Source of the DNA: Maricaulis sp965242785
GTDB taxonomy: Bacteria; Pseudomonadota; Alphaproteobacteria; Caulobacterales; Maricaulaceae
Direction of reading: 5' to 3'
DNA length: 64,000 nucleotides
NCBI GenBank assembly: GCA_965242785.1
Contig: CBDETA010000004.1
Location: 620,001 to 684,000, forward strand
The translations under genes were made by a program, and so were the position numbers. Numbering within the stretch: position 1 is the stretch's first letter; each line of letters begins with the position of its first letter. Below, piece after piece: positions 25,994 to 33,069 of the stretch. A model generated the notes under the pieces. That model was not told the DNA's origin. It did no database searches and was given only the letters and a program-made list of their open reading frames with translations.

Positions 25994-26995
25994 ATGACGG
26001 TCACACGACGTTTCCTCTGCCTGGTCTTTCCCGGTTTCCAGCTCTTGGACCTCAGCGGTCCGGTGGCCATGTATGCCGCCGCAAACCATCTCAGCGGCCG
26101 GCCGCTCTACGCGCTCAACACGGTCGCCACCCGGGCCGGGCTCGTCCCGTCCTCGGCCGGCCTGGGCGTGCATGCGGACATGGATGTCGCCACCGCGCTG
26201 GACCGCATCGATGCTGCAACCACGCTCCTGGTCGCCGGCGGCGAGGCGGAAGGCCTGCGTGAGGCCCTGCAGGACACCCGGCTGGGTGATCTGATCGATC
26301 GCGGCTTTGACCGCGCCGAACGCCTTTGCTCGGTCTGTTCCGGCACTTTCCTGCTCGCCGCGCGCGGCCATCTCGCCGGTCACCGTGTCACCACGCACTG
26401 GCGCTCTGCCGGCCTCTTGCAGCGCCTGCATCGCGACATCGAGGTCGATGCCGACGCCATCCATGTCCGCGATGGCCGCGTCTGGACTTCGGCCGGGGTC
26501 ACCGCCGGCATCGATCTCGCCCTGGCCATGATCGAGCACGATCACGGCCGCCAGCTCGCCCTCGATGTCGCCCGCCAGAATGTCGTCCAGCGCGTCCGCG
26601 CCGGCGGTCAGGTCCAGTATTCCGCCGACCTGGCCGGGCTCGGCTCCGGCGACCGCAGGCTCGCCCGCCTGGTCGAGACGGTCCGCGACGCTCCGGATCG
26701 CGACTGGACCGTCGAGACCCTGTGCGCCGCCATCGCCGTCTCCCCCCGCACGCTCAGCCGCCTCTGCCGCGCCGAGCTGGGGCTCTCGCCCGCCGTTCTG
26801 GTCGAGCGCGTGCGCATTGATGCCGCCCGCAGCCTCCTGGTTTCCACCCGCCGCCGCATCGATGCCATCGCCTCGGCCGCCGGTTTCGGCACGCATCAGC
26901 GCATGGATCGCAGCTTCATGCGCCGGCTTGGCGTCTCCCCGCGTGACTTTCGCGCCCGTTTTGCCTCCCCCCTCACACAGGACACCCTGTCATGA
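25994..26995 (+). CDS. GlxA-family transcriptional regulator (DJ-1 domain plus AraC HTH)
   Basis: This 333-residue protein has an N-terminal DJ-1/PfpI-like domain (about residues 5-180) with the nucleophile-elbow Cys in CSVCSGTFLLAARGHLAG. A C-terminal AraC-type double HTH (about 230-325) contains SPRTLSRLCRAELGLSP and ASAAGFGTHQRMDRSFMRRLG. The ATG at 25994 starts the conserved MTVTRRFLCLVFPGF. It overlaps the next gene by 4 nt. Regulators of this class often control an adjacent catabolic or hydratase gene, so the downstream DJ-1 protein is the likely target, as inference. Confidence 0.9.
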   Translation: MTVTRRFLCLVFPGFQLLDLSGPVAMYAAANHLSGRPLYALNTVATRAGLVPSSAGLGVHADMDVATALDRIDAATTLLVAGGEAEGLREALQDTRLGDLIDRGFDRAERLCSVCSGTFLLAARGHLAGHRVTTHWRSAGLLQRLHRDIEVDADAIHVRDGRVWTSAGVTAGIDLALAMIEHDHGRQLALDVARQNVVQRVRAGGQVQYSADLAGLGSGDRRLARLVETVRDAPDRDWTVETLCAAIAVSPRTLSRLCRAELGLSPAVLVERVRIDAARSLLVSTRRRIDAIASAAGFGTHQRMDRSFMRRLGVSPRDFRARFASPLTQDTLS

Positions 26996-27687
26996 CCCAC
27001 ACTTTCACCATCGGTTTCGTGCTGTTTGATGACATCACGCAGCTGGATTTCACCGGTCCGTTACAGGTTCTTTCGCGCCTGCCCGGGGCCCAGGTTCACC
27101 TGGTGGCCCGCAATCTGGACCCGGTCCGCACCGATTGCGGTCCCTTCATCCTGCCCGACACGGCCTTTGCCGATTGCCCGCAGCTCGACTTGATCTGCGT
27201 GCCCGGCGGCTTCGGTGTCGATGCCGCCATGGGCGATGAAGCCACTGTCAAATTCTTGCAGAAACAGGCGCTTGGTGCCCAGTTCATCACCTCGGTCTGC
27301 ACCGGCGCCTTTCTCCTCGCCGCCGCCGGATTGCTGGCGGGCAAGCGCGCCACCACGCACTGGCGCTATCACGACTACCTCGCCCGTTTCGGCGCCATTC
27401 CGGTCCGGGATCGCGTCGTCCGAGACGGCAATCTCTTCACCGGAGGCGGGGTCACAGCCGGCATCGACTTTGCCTTCACCATCGTGCGCGACCTCGCCGG
27501 CGAAGCCGTCGCCGAAGCGATCCAGCTGGGCCTGGAATACGACCCGCATCCGCCTGTCCTGGCAGGCACGCCGGACCTCGCCTCTCCACCCGTTCGCGAC
27601 GCAGTGGAACAGCGCTTCGCGCCGCGGATTGCCGCGTTCGAACGCCTGGTGGACACACTGAAAACCGGCGAAACCGTCCCCGGCTAA
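26992..27687 (+). CDS. DJ-1/PfpI-family protein, isonitrile hydratase-like
   Basis: This 231-residue protein resembles isonitrile hydratase (InhA) of Pseudomonas. It has GFVLFDDITQLDFTGPLQVL with the early acidic residue, and the nucleophile Cys in TSVCTGAFLLAAAGLLAGKRA. ATTHWRYHDYL follows. It shares its layout with the N-terminal half of the preceding regulator, suggesting an old duplication. The gene starts in the last codons of the regulator (ATGA). Activity on isonitriles is inference; DJ-1 relatives include deglycase-like and amidase enzymes. Confidence 0.82.
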   Translation: MTHTFTIGFVLFDDITQLDFTGPLQVLSRLPGAQVHLVARNLDPVRTDCGPFILPDTAFADCPQLDLICVPGGFGVDAAMGDEATVKFLQKQALGAQFITSVCTGAFLLAAAGLLAGKRATTHWRYHDYLARFGAIPVRDRVVRDGNLFTGGGVTAGIDFAFTIVRDLAGEAVAEAIQLGLEYDPHPPVLAGTPDLASPPVRDAVEQRFAPRIAAFERLVDTLKTGETVPG

Positions 27688-28550
27688 AGCGCCTCGGCCT
27701 CGAACCGCACATCCGGCTCGCTCAGCAGGCCGGCAGCCGCCACCACCGGCAGTTCCGGCGCCTGCCATTCATGCGCCTTGCGCACGATCGCCACCGTCAC
27801 CGACACGGCAAACTCCAGCGCCGCCTTGGGTTCCTCCCCGCGCGAGATCGCCGCCACAAAGGCCGCCGTCAGCACGTCGCCCGTGCCCTTGGGCGCCGCG
27901 GGCACGCGGTCATGCGTGACGATCCATGCCTCTTCCGGGTCGACATACATCACCCCGATCTGCCCCTGGCGGGGCAGAGAGGAGACCAGGGCCGGGCAGT
28001 CAAGCGAGCGCGCTGCCCGCACCATGGAGGCCAGATCCGTCAGCTGGCGGCCGGTGATATGGCCCAGTTCAAAAGCGTTCGGCGTGATCAGATCGGCGCG
28101 CGGGATCAGCTGGTCCTTGATGCCCGCAGCAATGGCTGCCGGTACATAGAGCCCGCCCGGGGCGTCGCCCATCACCGGATCGACAATGATCATCGCGCGC
28201 GGCGACCAGGCCTTCACGCCCTTGTTTACCCGCCGTCCCTTGCGCACCACATCGATCACGGCCGCGGTGTCAAATACCTGGCCGACATCAGCAAAATAGC
28301 CCGTCAGCACGATATCTGTGATGTCCAGCAGGCCCTGATCGGCGATCCCCGACAACACCTGCTCGAACATGTCCTGCTCCACCGGCCCGCCCCCGGGCGG
28401 CCCCCAGCCGGGATGCCGGCCATAGAGCACGGTGGGCACCAGCATGGTGTCGATCCTGGCGGCATTGAGCACGCGCTCGCTGACCCCGCCCCCCACCCGG
28501 GAGGCGGCCACATGACTGGAAAGGATCAGCGCCAAAGGCATGGGTTTCAT
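27684..28550 (-). CDS. pdxY: Pyridoxal kinase (PdxY-like)
   Basis: This 288-residue ribokinase-fold enzyme phosphorylates pyridoxal, pyridoxine or pyridoxamine for the PLP salvage pathway. Evidence includes ALILSSHVAASRVGG at the start, VLYGRHPGWGPPGG, VDPVMGDAPGGLYVP, ITPNAFELGHITG and the anion-hole/catalytic PKGTGDVLTAAFVA. I chose the ATG at 28550 (MKPMPLALIL); one at 28541 would also serve. It is convergent with the DJ-1 gene, with stop codons overlapping, and divergent from the lyase gene. Confidence 0.9.
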   Translation of the reverse strand: MKPMPLALILSSHVAASRVGGGVSERVLNAARIDTMLVPTVLYGRHPGWGPPGGGPVEQDMFEQVLSGIADQGLLDITDIVLTGYFADVGQVFDTAAVIDVVRKGRRVNKGVKAWSPRAMIIVDPVMGDAPGGLYVPAAIAAGIKDQLIPRADLITPNAFELGHITGRQLTDLASMVRAARSLDCPALVSSLPRQGQIGVMYVDPEEAWIVTHDRVPAAPKGTGDVLTAAFVAAISRGEEPKAALEFAVSVTVAIVRKAHEWQAPELPVVAAAGLLSEPDVRFEAEAL

Positions 28551-28596
28551 GCTATATCCGATTTCCCGCTGCACAGAAGCCCCGCCGTATCAACTC

Positions 28597-29448
28597 ATGC
28601 GCAGACTGATCCGTTCCGCCCTTTTCGTGCCTGCCATCAAGCCCCGTGCGGTCGACAAGGCGGCCCATGTTGGCGCCGATCTTCTCATCCTCGATCTCGA
28701 GGATGCGGTCGGTCCGCAGGAAAAGGACGAGGCGCGCACCAGTGTCGACACGGCCATGGACATCTGGTCGGCCTCCGGCGCCATCCGGGCCGTGCGCATC
28801 AATGCGCTGGACACGGAATGGGGATCCGCTGACATCCGCACCGCGGCCCGCTTTGCCGATGCGATCGTCCTGCCCAAGGTCAATCAGGTCGGCGATCTGC
28901 ATGAAGCCCGGTCCGCCCTGTCGGCGCACGGCTCCTCGATCCCGATCTGGGCGATGGTGGAAACCCCGCTGGGGCTGATGAATCTGGGCGGGATCGCTAG
29001 CGCCACCGGAACCGGTCTCGCCGGTCTGATCGCCGGCACCAATGATCTGTGCAAGGAGCTGCGCTGTTCCGCAGACAAGGAGCGCCTCGCCCTGGTGCCG
29101 CACCTGGCGCATATCGTCTGCGCCGCCCGTGCCCGCGGGCTCTACGCGCTGGACGGTGTCTACAACCATTTCCGCGACCCCAAGGGCTTCCGCGCCGAGG
29201 CCGAACAAGGCCGCGCCCTGGGCTTTGACGGCAAGACGCTGATCCATCCCGGACAAGTGGACCTGACCCATCTTTATTTCGGCCCGACGGCGGCGGAACT
29301 GGAACGCGCCGCCCGCATCGTGGCTGCCTTCGCCGATCCGGAAAATGCCGGCAAGGGCGTGATTTCACTGGACGGGGACATGGTCGAACGCCTGCATCTG
29401 GACGCGGCGCGGGCCCTGCTTTCGGCCGCCGGGGACAATGATGCCTGA
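28597..29448 (+). CDS. CoA-ester lyase (HpcH/HpaI aldolase, CitE-like)
   Basis: This 283-residue TIM-barrel protein has the CitE-family features LIRSALFVPAIKPRAVDKA, LILDLEDAVGPQEKDEAR (metal-binding acid), the Arg in AVRINALDTEWG, MVETPLGLMNLG (metal-binding Glu) and GFDGKTLIHPGQV. Relatives cleave malyl-CoA, citramalyl-CoA or act as malyl-CoA thioesterases. CitE-like proteins without CitD/CitF partners, as here, are not citrate lyase subunits. The ATG at 28597 starts conservation; the exact substrate is open. Confidence 0.86.
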   Translation: MRRLIRSALFVPAIKPRAVDKAAHVGADLLILDLEDAVGPQEKDEARTSVDTAMDIWSASGAIRAVRINALDTEWGSADIRTAARFADAIVLPKVNQVGDLHEARSALSAHGSSIPIWAMVETPLGLMNLGGIASATGTGLAGLIAGTNDLCKELRCSADKERLALVPHLAHIVCAARARGLYALDGVYNHFRDPKGFRAEAEQGRALGFDGKTLIHPGQVDLTHLYFGPTAAELERAARIVAAFADPENAGKGVISLDGDMVERLHLDAARALLSAAGDNDA

Positions 29449-29544
29449 ACGCAGTCGGGTGCAGTCTGATACGGTCAAATGCAGGTTGAGACTTGAAGTT
29501 GCCTGCCAAGACCGGCTTTCATCGCTCGACTTGAGGGAAGAAAA

Positions 29545-29904
29545 ATGAGCGATTCGACAATTATCTGGCACAATCCGCGCTGTTCGAAGTCCCGGCAGAC
29601 GCTGGCCTTGCTCGAGGCGCGCGGTGGCGAGCTGACCGTCCGTGAATACATGGACGACACCCCCAGCGTGTCCGAGCTGAAGGCCGTGCTGAAACAGCTG
29701 GGCTATACCTCCGCCCATGAATGGCTGCGCAAGAACGAAACGATCTATCGCGAGCTCGGCCTGAAGGCGGTCGAGGACGAGGCCGCCGTGTTCAAGGCGA
29801 TGTCCGAACATCCCAAGCTGATCGAACGTCCGGTCGTGATCTACAAGAACAAGGCGATGATCGGCCGTCCGCCCGAACAGGTCCTGGAACTCTTCCACGG
29901 CTAG
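29545..29904 (+). CDS. arsC: ArsC-family arsenate reductase-like protein
   Basis: This 119-residue thioredoxin-fold protein has the catalytic Cys in WHNPRCSKSRQTLALLE and RPVVIYKNKAMIGRPPE at the C terminus, the usual layout of glutaredoxin-dependent ArsC/YfgD proteins. These reduce arsenate to arsenite, though many family members lack a proven arsenic role. No arsB, acr3 or arsR gene is near. A GGAAG-type ribosome-binding site lies upstream of the ATG. The stop overlaps that of the convergent DUF4166 gene. Confidence 0.85.
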   Translation: MSDSTIIWHNPRCSKSRQTLALLEARGGELTVREYMDDTPSVSELKAVLKQLGYTSAHEWLRKNETIYRELGLKAVEDEAAVFKAMSEHPKLIERPVVIYKNKAMIGRPPEQVLELFHG

Positions 29905-30434
29905 GCGGGACGCAGCCGCCCCGAATAGCGGATGATCGTGCCGAGACCCGGCAGGGTGAGGTGCACATCAAAATGGTGCGCATCGCCCTCCGCGCGTTCG
30001 CTCGCTTCGACCCGGGGCGCCATCCAGCCCGGCAGCGCCAGGCCCCACAGCCGGACACCCGTCTGGTGGAACCGGATGCCGTCCGCGCCGCCGGTCAGCC
30101 GGAAGGACAGGCAGAACGGGCCGAAATCCTCCATCAACAGGTCGTCGGCCGCGCGCTGCAGCGTCGCAAACCGGCGCCCGGCATACCAGCGTTCCAGCAA
30201 TTCCCCGCTCTCGCTCCGGCTGACGGTGACCTGCGCCCGCACGGCTTTCCCGGCCGCCGGCAATCGCAGCACCAGCCCGGCCAGCCAGGCCGCCGGGCTT
30301 TCCCCGCGCACAATGTCCGCTGTCCCGTCAAAGCGTACGTCCGGCGCCGGCGCATGCAGCGCCCGCGTGACCGCAGGCAAGGCATCCCAGTCGGCGCCCA
30401 GCAGGGTCTGGTAGAGGTGCGCGGTGTCAGTCAT
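29901..30434 (-). CDS. DUF4166 domain-containing protein
   Basis: This 177-residue protein matches DUF4166 (as I remember it): GLVLRLPAAGKAVRAQVTV, EDFGPFCLSFRLTGG, WGLALPGWMAPRVEA and the closing LGTIIRYSGRLRP. The predicted fold is all-beta and the function unknown. Its start lies inside the end of the desaturase gene (8-nt overlap), so the two are translationally coupled and probably act in the same lipid process. DUF4166 elsewhere is often fused to oxidoreductase domains, as I recall it. Confidence 0.82.
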   Translation of the reverse strand: MTDTAHLYQTLLGADWDALPAVTRALHAPAPDVRFDGTADIVRGESPAAWLAGLVLRLPAAGKAVRAQVTVSRSESGELLERWYAGRRFATLQRAADDLLMEDFGPFCLSFRLTGGADGIRFHQTGVRLWGLALPGWMAPRVEASERAEGDAHHFDVHLTLPGLGTIIRYSGRLRPA

Positions 30435-31368
30435 GGGAAAATCGTCCGAAACAGGGGCAGTGGTGGCGCCCGGCAGGGTCGACCCGGTTCAGTCCCGGCC
30501 TGTAAGGCAAGTCGGCCGGCGTGACAAAGTCGCGGGCCAGGCCCAATCGCGCCAGTAGCTGCAGCACCCACCAGCCCGGATCGATCTCGCCCGGACGCTG
30601 GCTGAGGCGTGCGGACCCCGGAAAGGCGTGATGATTCCCGTGCCAGCTTTCCCCGAACGTGATCAGTGCGGCCCAGGGCAGGTCGAAGCCTTGCGCCGCG
30701 GCGCCCTCGACCCGCCAGGTCTGATGCCCATCTCGATGGGCAAAATGACCGATCATCCAGTGGCCGGTCAGGGAAACGGTCACGCGCAGGGCCACGCCCC
30801 AGATCACCCCGTCCCAGCCGAACAGGACCAGGAGCAAGGCTGCGACGGGCAGTTGTTGCAGCATCCAGGTCCTCTCCATCCAGCGATAGACCGGGTCTCC
30901 TGCGACACGTTCCTCGAGCCGGAAGCGGGGCGGGTGCCGCAGGTCCAACCGCCCGTGCAATTGCCAGGCGGCATCCTGCCAGATGCCGCGGCGATGGGCG
31001 AAAAAGTCGTGGCAGCGCGCCTGCCGTTGGGCCCAATCCCGCAGGTCATGGATGCGGATCATGCCCATCGGCCCGGCCATGCCGACCAGCACGCCCAGCC
31101 AAACCAGACCATATTCCAGCCAACGCGGGCATTTGAAACTCCGGTGGATCAGCAGGCGATGCATGCCGATGGAATGCCCCAGGCCGATCGTGATGCCGGT
31201 GGTCACCAGGAAAATCAGGCCATTCTCCAGGCTCGGGGTGAGCACGGCACCGCCGATGCCGAGGATCGCCATGCCGCCTGTCCAGATCGAGCGTACGGGC
31301 GCCCAGCGCACCCGGCCGATTTCGGCGCTGCTGGCCGCATGCCCCTCGACGCGTTCCGTTGAAATCAT
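30427..31368 (-). CDS. Membrane fatty-acid (acyl-CoA) desaturase
   Basis: This 313-residue protein has about four hydrophobic helices and the histidine boxes of the diiron desaturases: HSIGMHRLLIH early, a divergent middle region (RCHDFFAHRRG), and ESWHGNHHAFPGSARL late. Such enzymes introduce a cis double bond into acyl chains, raising membrane fluidity. The central box lacks the canonical HRxHH. The start ATG 31368 has a strong AAGGAGG upstream. A 20-bp palindrome (31386-31405) precedes it, matching one in front of the GbsR-type gene, so I infer control by that regulator. Confidence 0.85.
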   Translation of the reverse strand: MISTERVEGHAASSAEIGRVRWAPVRSIWTGGMAILGIGGAVLTPSLENGLIFLVTTGITIGLGHSIGMHRLLIHRSFKCPRWLEYGLVWLGVLVGMAGPMGMIRIHDLRDWAQRQARCHDFFAHRRGIWQDAAWQLHGRLDLRHPPRFRLEERVAGDPVYRWMERTWMLQQLPVAALLLVLFGWDGVIWGVALRVTVSLTGHWMIGHFAHRDGHQTWRVEGAAAQGFDLPWAALITFGESWHGNHHAFPGSARLSQRPGEIDPGWWVLQLLARLGLARDFVTPADLPYRPGLNRVDPAGRHHCPCFGRFSHD

Positions 31369-31385
31369 GTCCCCCTCCTTCAAGA

Positions 31386-31405
31386 ATTTCTGTCACGACA
31401 GAAAT
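31386..31405. promoter_or_regulatory. Palindromic operator upstream of the desaturase
   Basis: ATTTCTGTC (31386-31394), AC, then GACAGAAAT (31397-31405). It is centred about 28 bp upstream of the desaturase start. The same ATTTCTGT/ACAGAAAT arms with the same 20-bp geometry occur upstream of the regulator gene. Confidence 0.75.
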
Positions 31406-31413
31406 AAATGCTC

Positions 31414-31438
31414 AAAAAAAGGGCAGCCTCAGCCGCCC
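31414..31438 (-). terminator. Intrinsic terminator overlapping the regulator stop codon
   Basis: Read on the minus strand: stem GGGCGGC (31438-31432), loop TGAG, stem GCTGCCC with one G-U pair, then seven T. The loop begins with the TGA stop of the GbsR-type gene. It separates that transcript from the desaturase. Confidence 0.75.
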
Positions 31439-31953
31439 ACAAATTTCGCGATCCGTGCGCCCAGCTTCATCAGCTTGATCAGCGTGCCCTGGGGCATGGT
31501 CTTCACCTGGCCGTACCAGCCGGTGAGGTTGGTCACGAACTCCTCCATCCGACGCAGGCGTTCGGCGGCGAGTTTCGGTGTCGAACTGTCCGCCTCGGCG
31601 GCCTCGGCGCATTCTCGCAGGATGGCGATGGTCGGGTCGATCTCGCGCTGCTTGCGGGCTTCGGCGATGGCCATCAGCATGTCCCAGGGTTCATGCGTGG
31701 CCGTGAACCGGTCCTTGCGATCCCCCAGCGCCTGTTCACGCCGGACCAGGCCCAAGGCGAGCAGTTCCTTGATCGAGTTGGAGACGTTTGAGCGAGCGAT
31801 CTTCAGCGTGTCGACGATCTCGTCGGCGTCTAGGGGCTTGTCCGCCAGATAGAGCAGGGCATGGATCTGGGCAATCGACCGGTTGACCCCCCAGCGTGCG
31901 CCCATCTCACCCCAGTGGACGACAAAGCGTTGCATGGGTCCGGACAGATGCAT
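31429..31953 (-). CDS. GbsR/MarR-family transcriptional regulator
   Basis: This 174-residue winged-helix protein has RFVVHWGEMGARWGVNRSIAQIHALLYLA at the start. The recognition helix region IARSNVSNSIKELLALGLV is followed by the wing (REQALGDRKDRF), and a helical C-terminal dimer segment with GWYGQVKTMPQGTL follows. The layout matches the GbsR family. A GCAGGAG ribosome-binding site precedes the ATG at 31953. The palindrome 31971-31990 lies 18 bp upstream and overlaps a possible -10 (TATACA), consistent with autoregulation. The ligand is unknown; the downstream desaturase suggests a lipid or membrane signal. Confidence 0.86.
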   Translation of the reverse strand: MHLSGPMQRFVVHWGEMGARWGVNRSIAQIHALLYLADKPLDADEIVDTLKIARSNVSNSIKELLALGLVRREQALGDRKDRFTATHEPWDMLMAIAEARKQREIDPTIAILRECAEAAEADSSTPKLAAERLRRMEEFVTNLTGWYGQVKTMPQGTLIKLMKLGARIAKFVGG

Positions 31954-31970
31954 GGAAGTCTCCTGCAGAA

Positions 31971-31990
31971 ATTTCTGTATAGACAGAAAT
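31971..31990. promoter_or_regulatory. Palindromic operator upstream of the GbsR-type regulator
   Basis: ATTTCTGT (31971-31978), ATAG, ACAGAAAT (31983-31990). It has the same arms and length as the site before the desaturase. On the minus strand it contains TATACA, a candidate -10, so a bound protein would block this promoter. Confidence 0.75.
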
Positions 31991-32782
31991 AGCAGGTTTG
32001 AACGGTGAAGGCATGTGGCGGGGTGACGCAGTGGCGCGGTGGAGCCCGACCAAGGCCAGAACGCCGAATCCGCTTTTGTCCCCGCCCAGCCAGGGGAAAT
32101 CCGGACACCGTCCTTCTGCCCCCGCTGCGCGGGGGAAGTGGTTTTGCCCTAGGGCAAAACCGAAGGGGGCCAGTCCCATCCGCGAAACTCAGCCTGCTTG
32201 GCACCCCCTTCTCCCTTGGGGCTGAGGAGCCAAAGGACAGTCCGGGGGACTGTCCGGCGCGACGAAGGGTGCCGCGAAGCGGCGGATGAGGGGGAAATCC
32301 CGGTGATAGCCAAGCTAACCACCAGCCCCGCCATCCCCCCTCACCCCGGCCCTCTCCCCAGGGAGAGGGAGGACAAAGAGGGAGGATAAAAAGAAGATAT
32401 CCCCACCCCCTCGGGGTGCCCGCATAATCCTCCCCGCCTCATCACCGCTCGAGGCCCGGTCTGGTCGGCCGGGGGTGGTGGGGGAGTGGAGCGTGTCTTG
32501 AAGGCCGGGTGACCGCCGGCTGGACGGGCACGGCGGTCAGGGAGCACGGCTGTCATGCTACTCATGCAGCATCCTCGCCTGATATAGGACACACCCGCCC
32601 CGGCGGGTGAAATCTCCAAGTGCGGGGCGCCGGATGGTGTCACTCACTTATCTCTAGCGAAGACGCCTGAAAGCGTCCCGCACCCTCACTTCTCTCATAC
32701 CGCCAGCGTGTCAGCGCGTGGCGCTGTTGGTGGTGCGGAGGAAGGCTCGATGCATCACCAAACTCTCATCCAACCCCAAATC

Positions 32783-32870
32783 ACCGTCATGGCCCGGCTT
32801 GTCCGGGCCACCTCAGCGAACCTGTTGGCAGGATGGACGAGGTCCCCCGGACAAGCCGGGGGATGACGGT
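32783..32870. repeat. 88-bp element with inverted ends and two hairpins
   Basis: The outer ends are perfect 8-bp inverted repeats: ACCGTCAT (32783-32790) and ATGACGGT (32863-32870). Directly inside each end is a hairpin: GGCCCGG-CTTGT-CCGGGCC (32791-32809) and CCCCCGG-ACAAG-CCGGGGG (32844-32862). This looks like a small mobile or REP-type element. Confidence 0.7.
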
Positions 32871-32919
32871 GTGTGGTGGGGAAAGAATGAGACGGGAACA
32901 CGTGAGCGGCGGCGAAGGA

Positions 32920-33050
32920 GCACCTTTCCTCTCCACACCGTGGGGAGGGGGACCGGCCGAAGCCCGAAGGGCGAAGGCGGGTGGAGGGGCCGCGGCCGTC
33001 AGGCCGCGGAAGGCGACACGCTCCACGCCGCCTGCGGCGGCGCCCCAGAA
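32920..33050. repeat. Partial, inverted copy of the repeat element at 45311-45474
   Basis: It shares GGGGAGGGGGACC, GAAGGG...GGTGGAGGGGCCGC and GCCGCCTGCGGCGGCGCCCCA, in order, with the reverse complement of 45311-45474. The middle has diverged. It ends just before the oxyR stop codon. Confidence 0.65.
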
Positions 33051-33069
33051 GAAAGGCTCACCCCACACT

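Larger units (their letters stand above)
31991..33069. repeat. Long intergenic region filled with hairpin-rich repeats
   Basis: No convincing gene lies in these 1,079 bp. Structures seen include the 22-bp palindrome GGTTTTGCCCTAGGGCAAAACC at about 32142-32163, a GGACAGTCC-GGG-GGACTGTCC hairpin near 32235, and an 88-bp element with inverted ends (32783-32870). A truncated copy of the element found after rplS (about 32920-33050) follows. The ORFs that run through it have repeat-driven composition and no ribosome-binding sites. Confidence 0.75.

Noticed and set aside
29545..29904. Arsenic resistance operon
   Set aside because: Only an ArsC-like gene is present. No arsR, arsB or acr3 is near, so the context gives no support for a dedicated operon.
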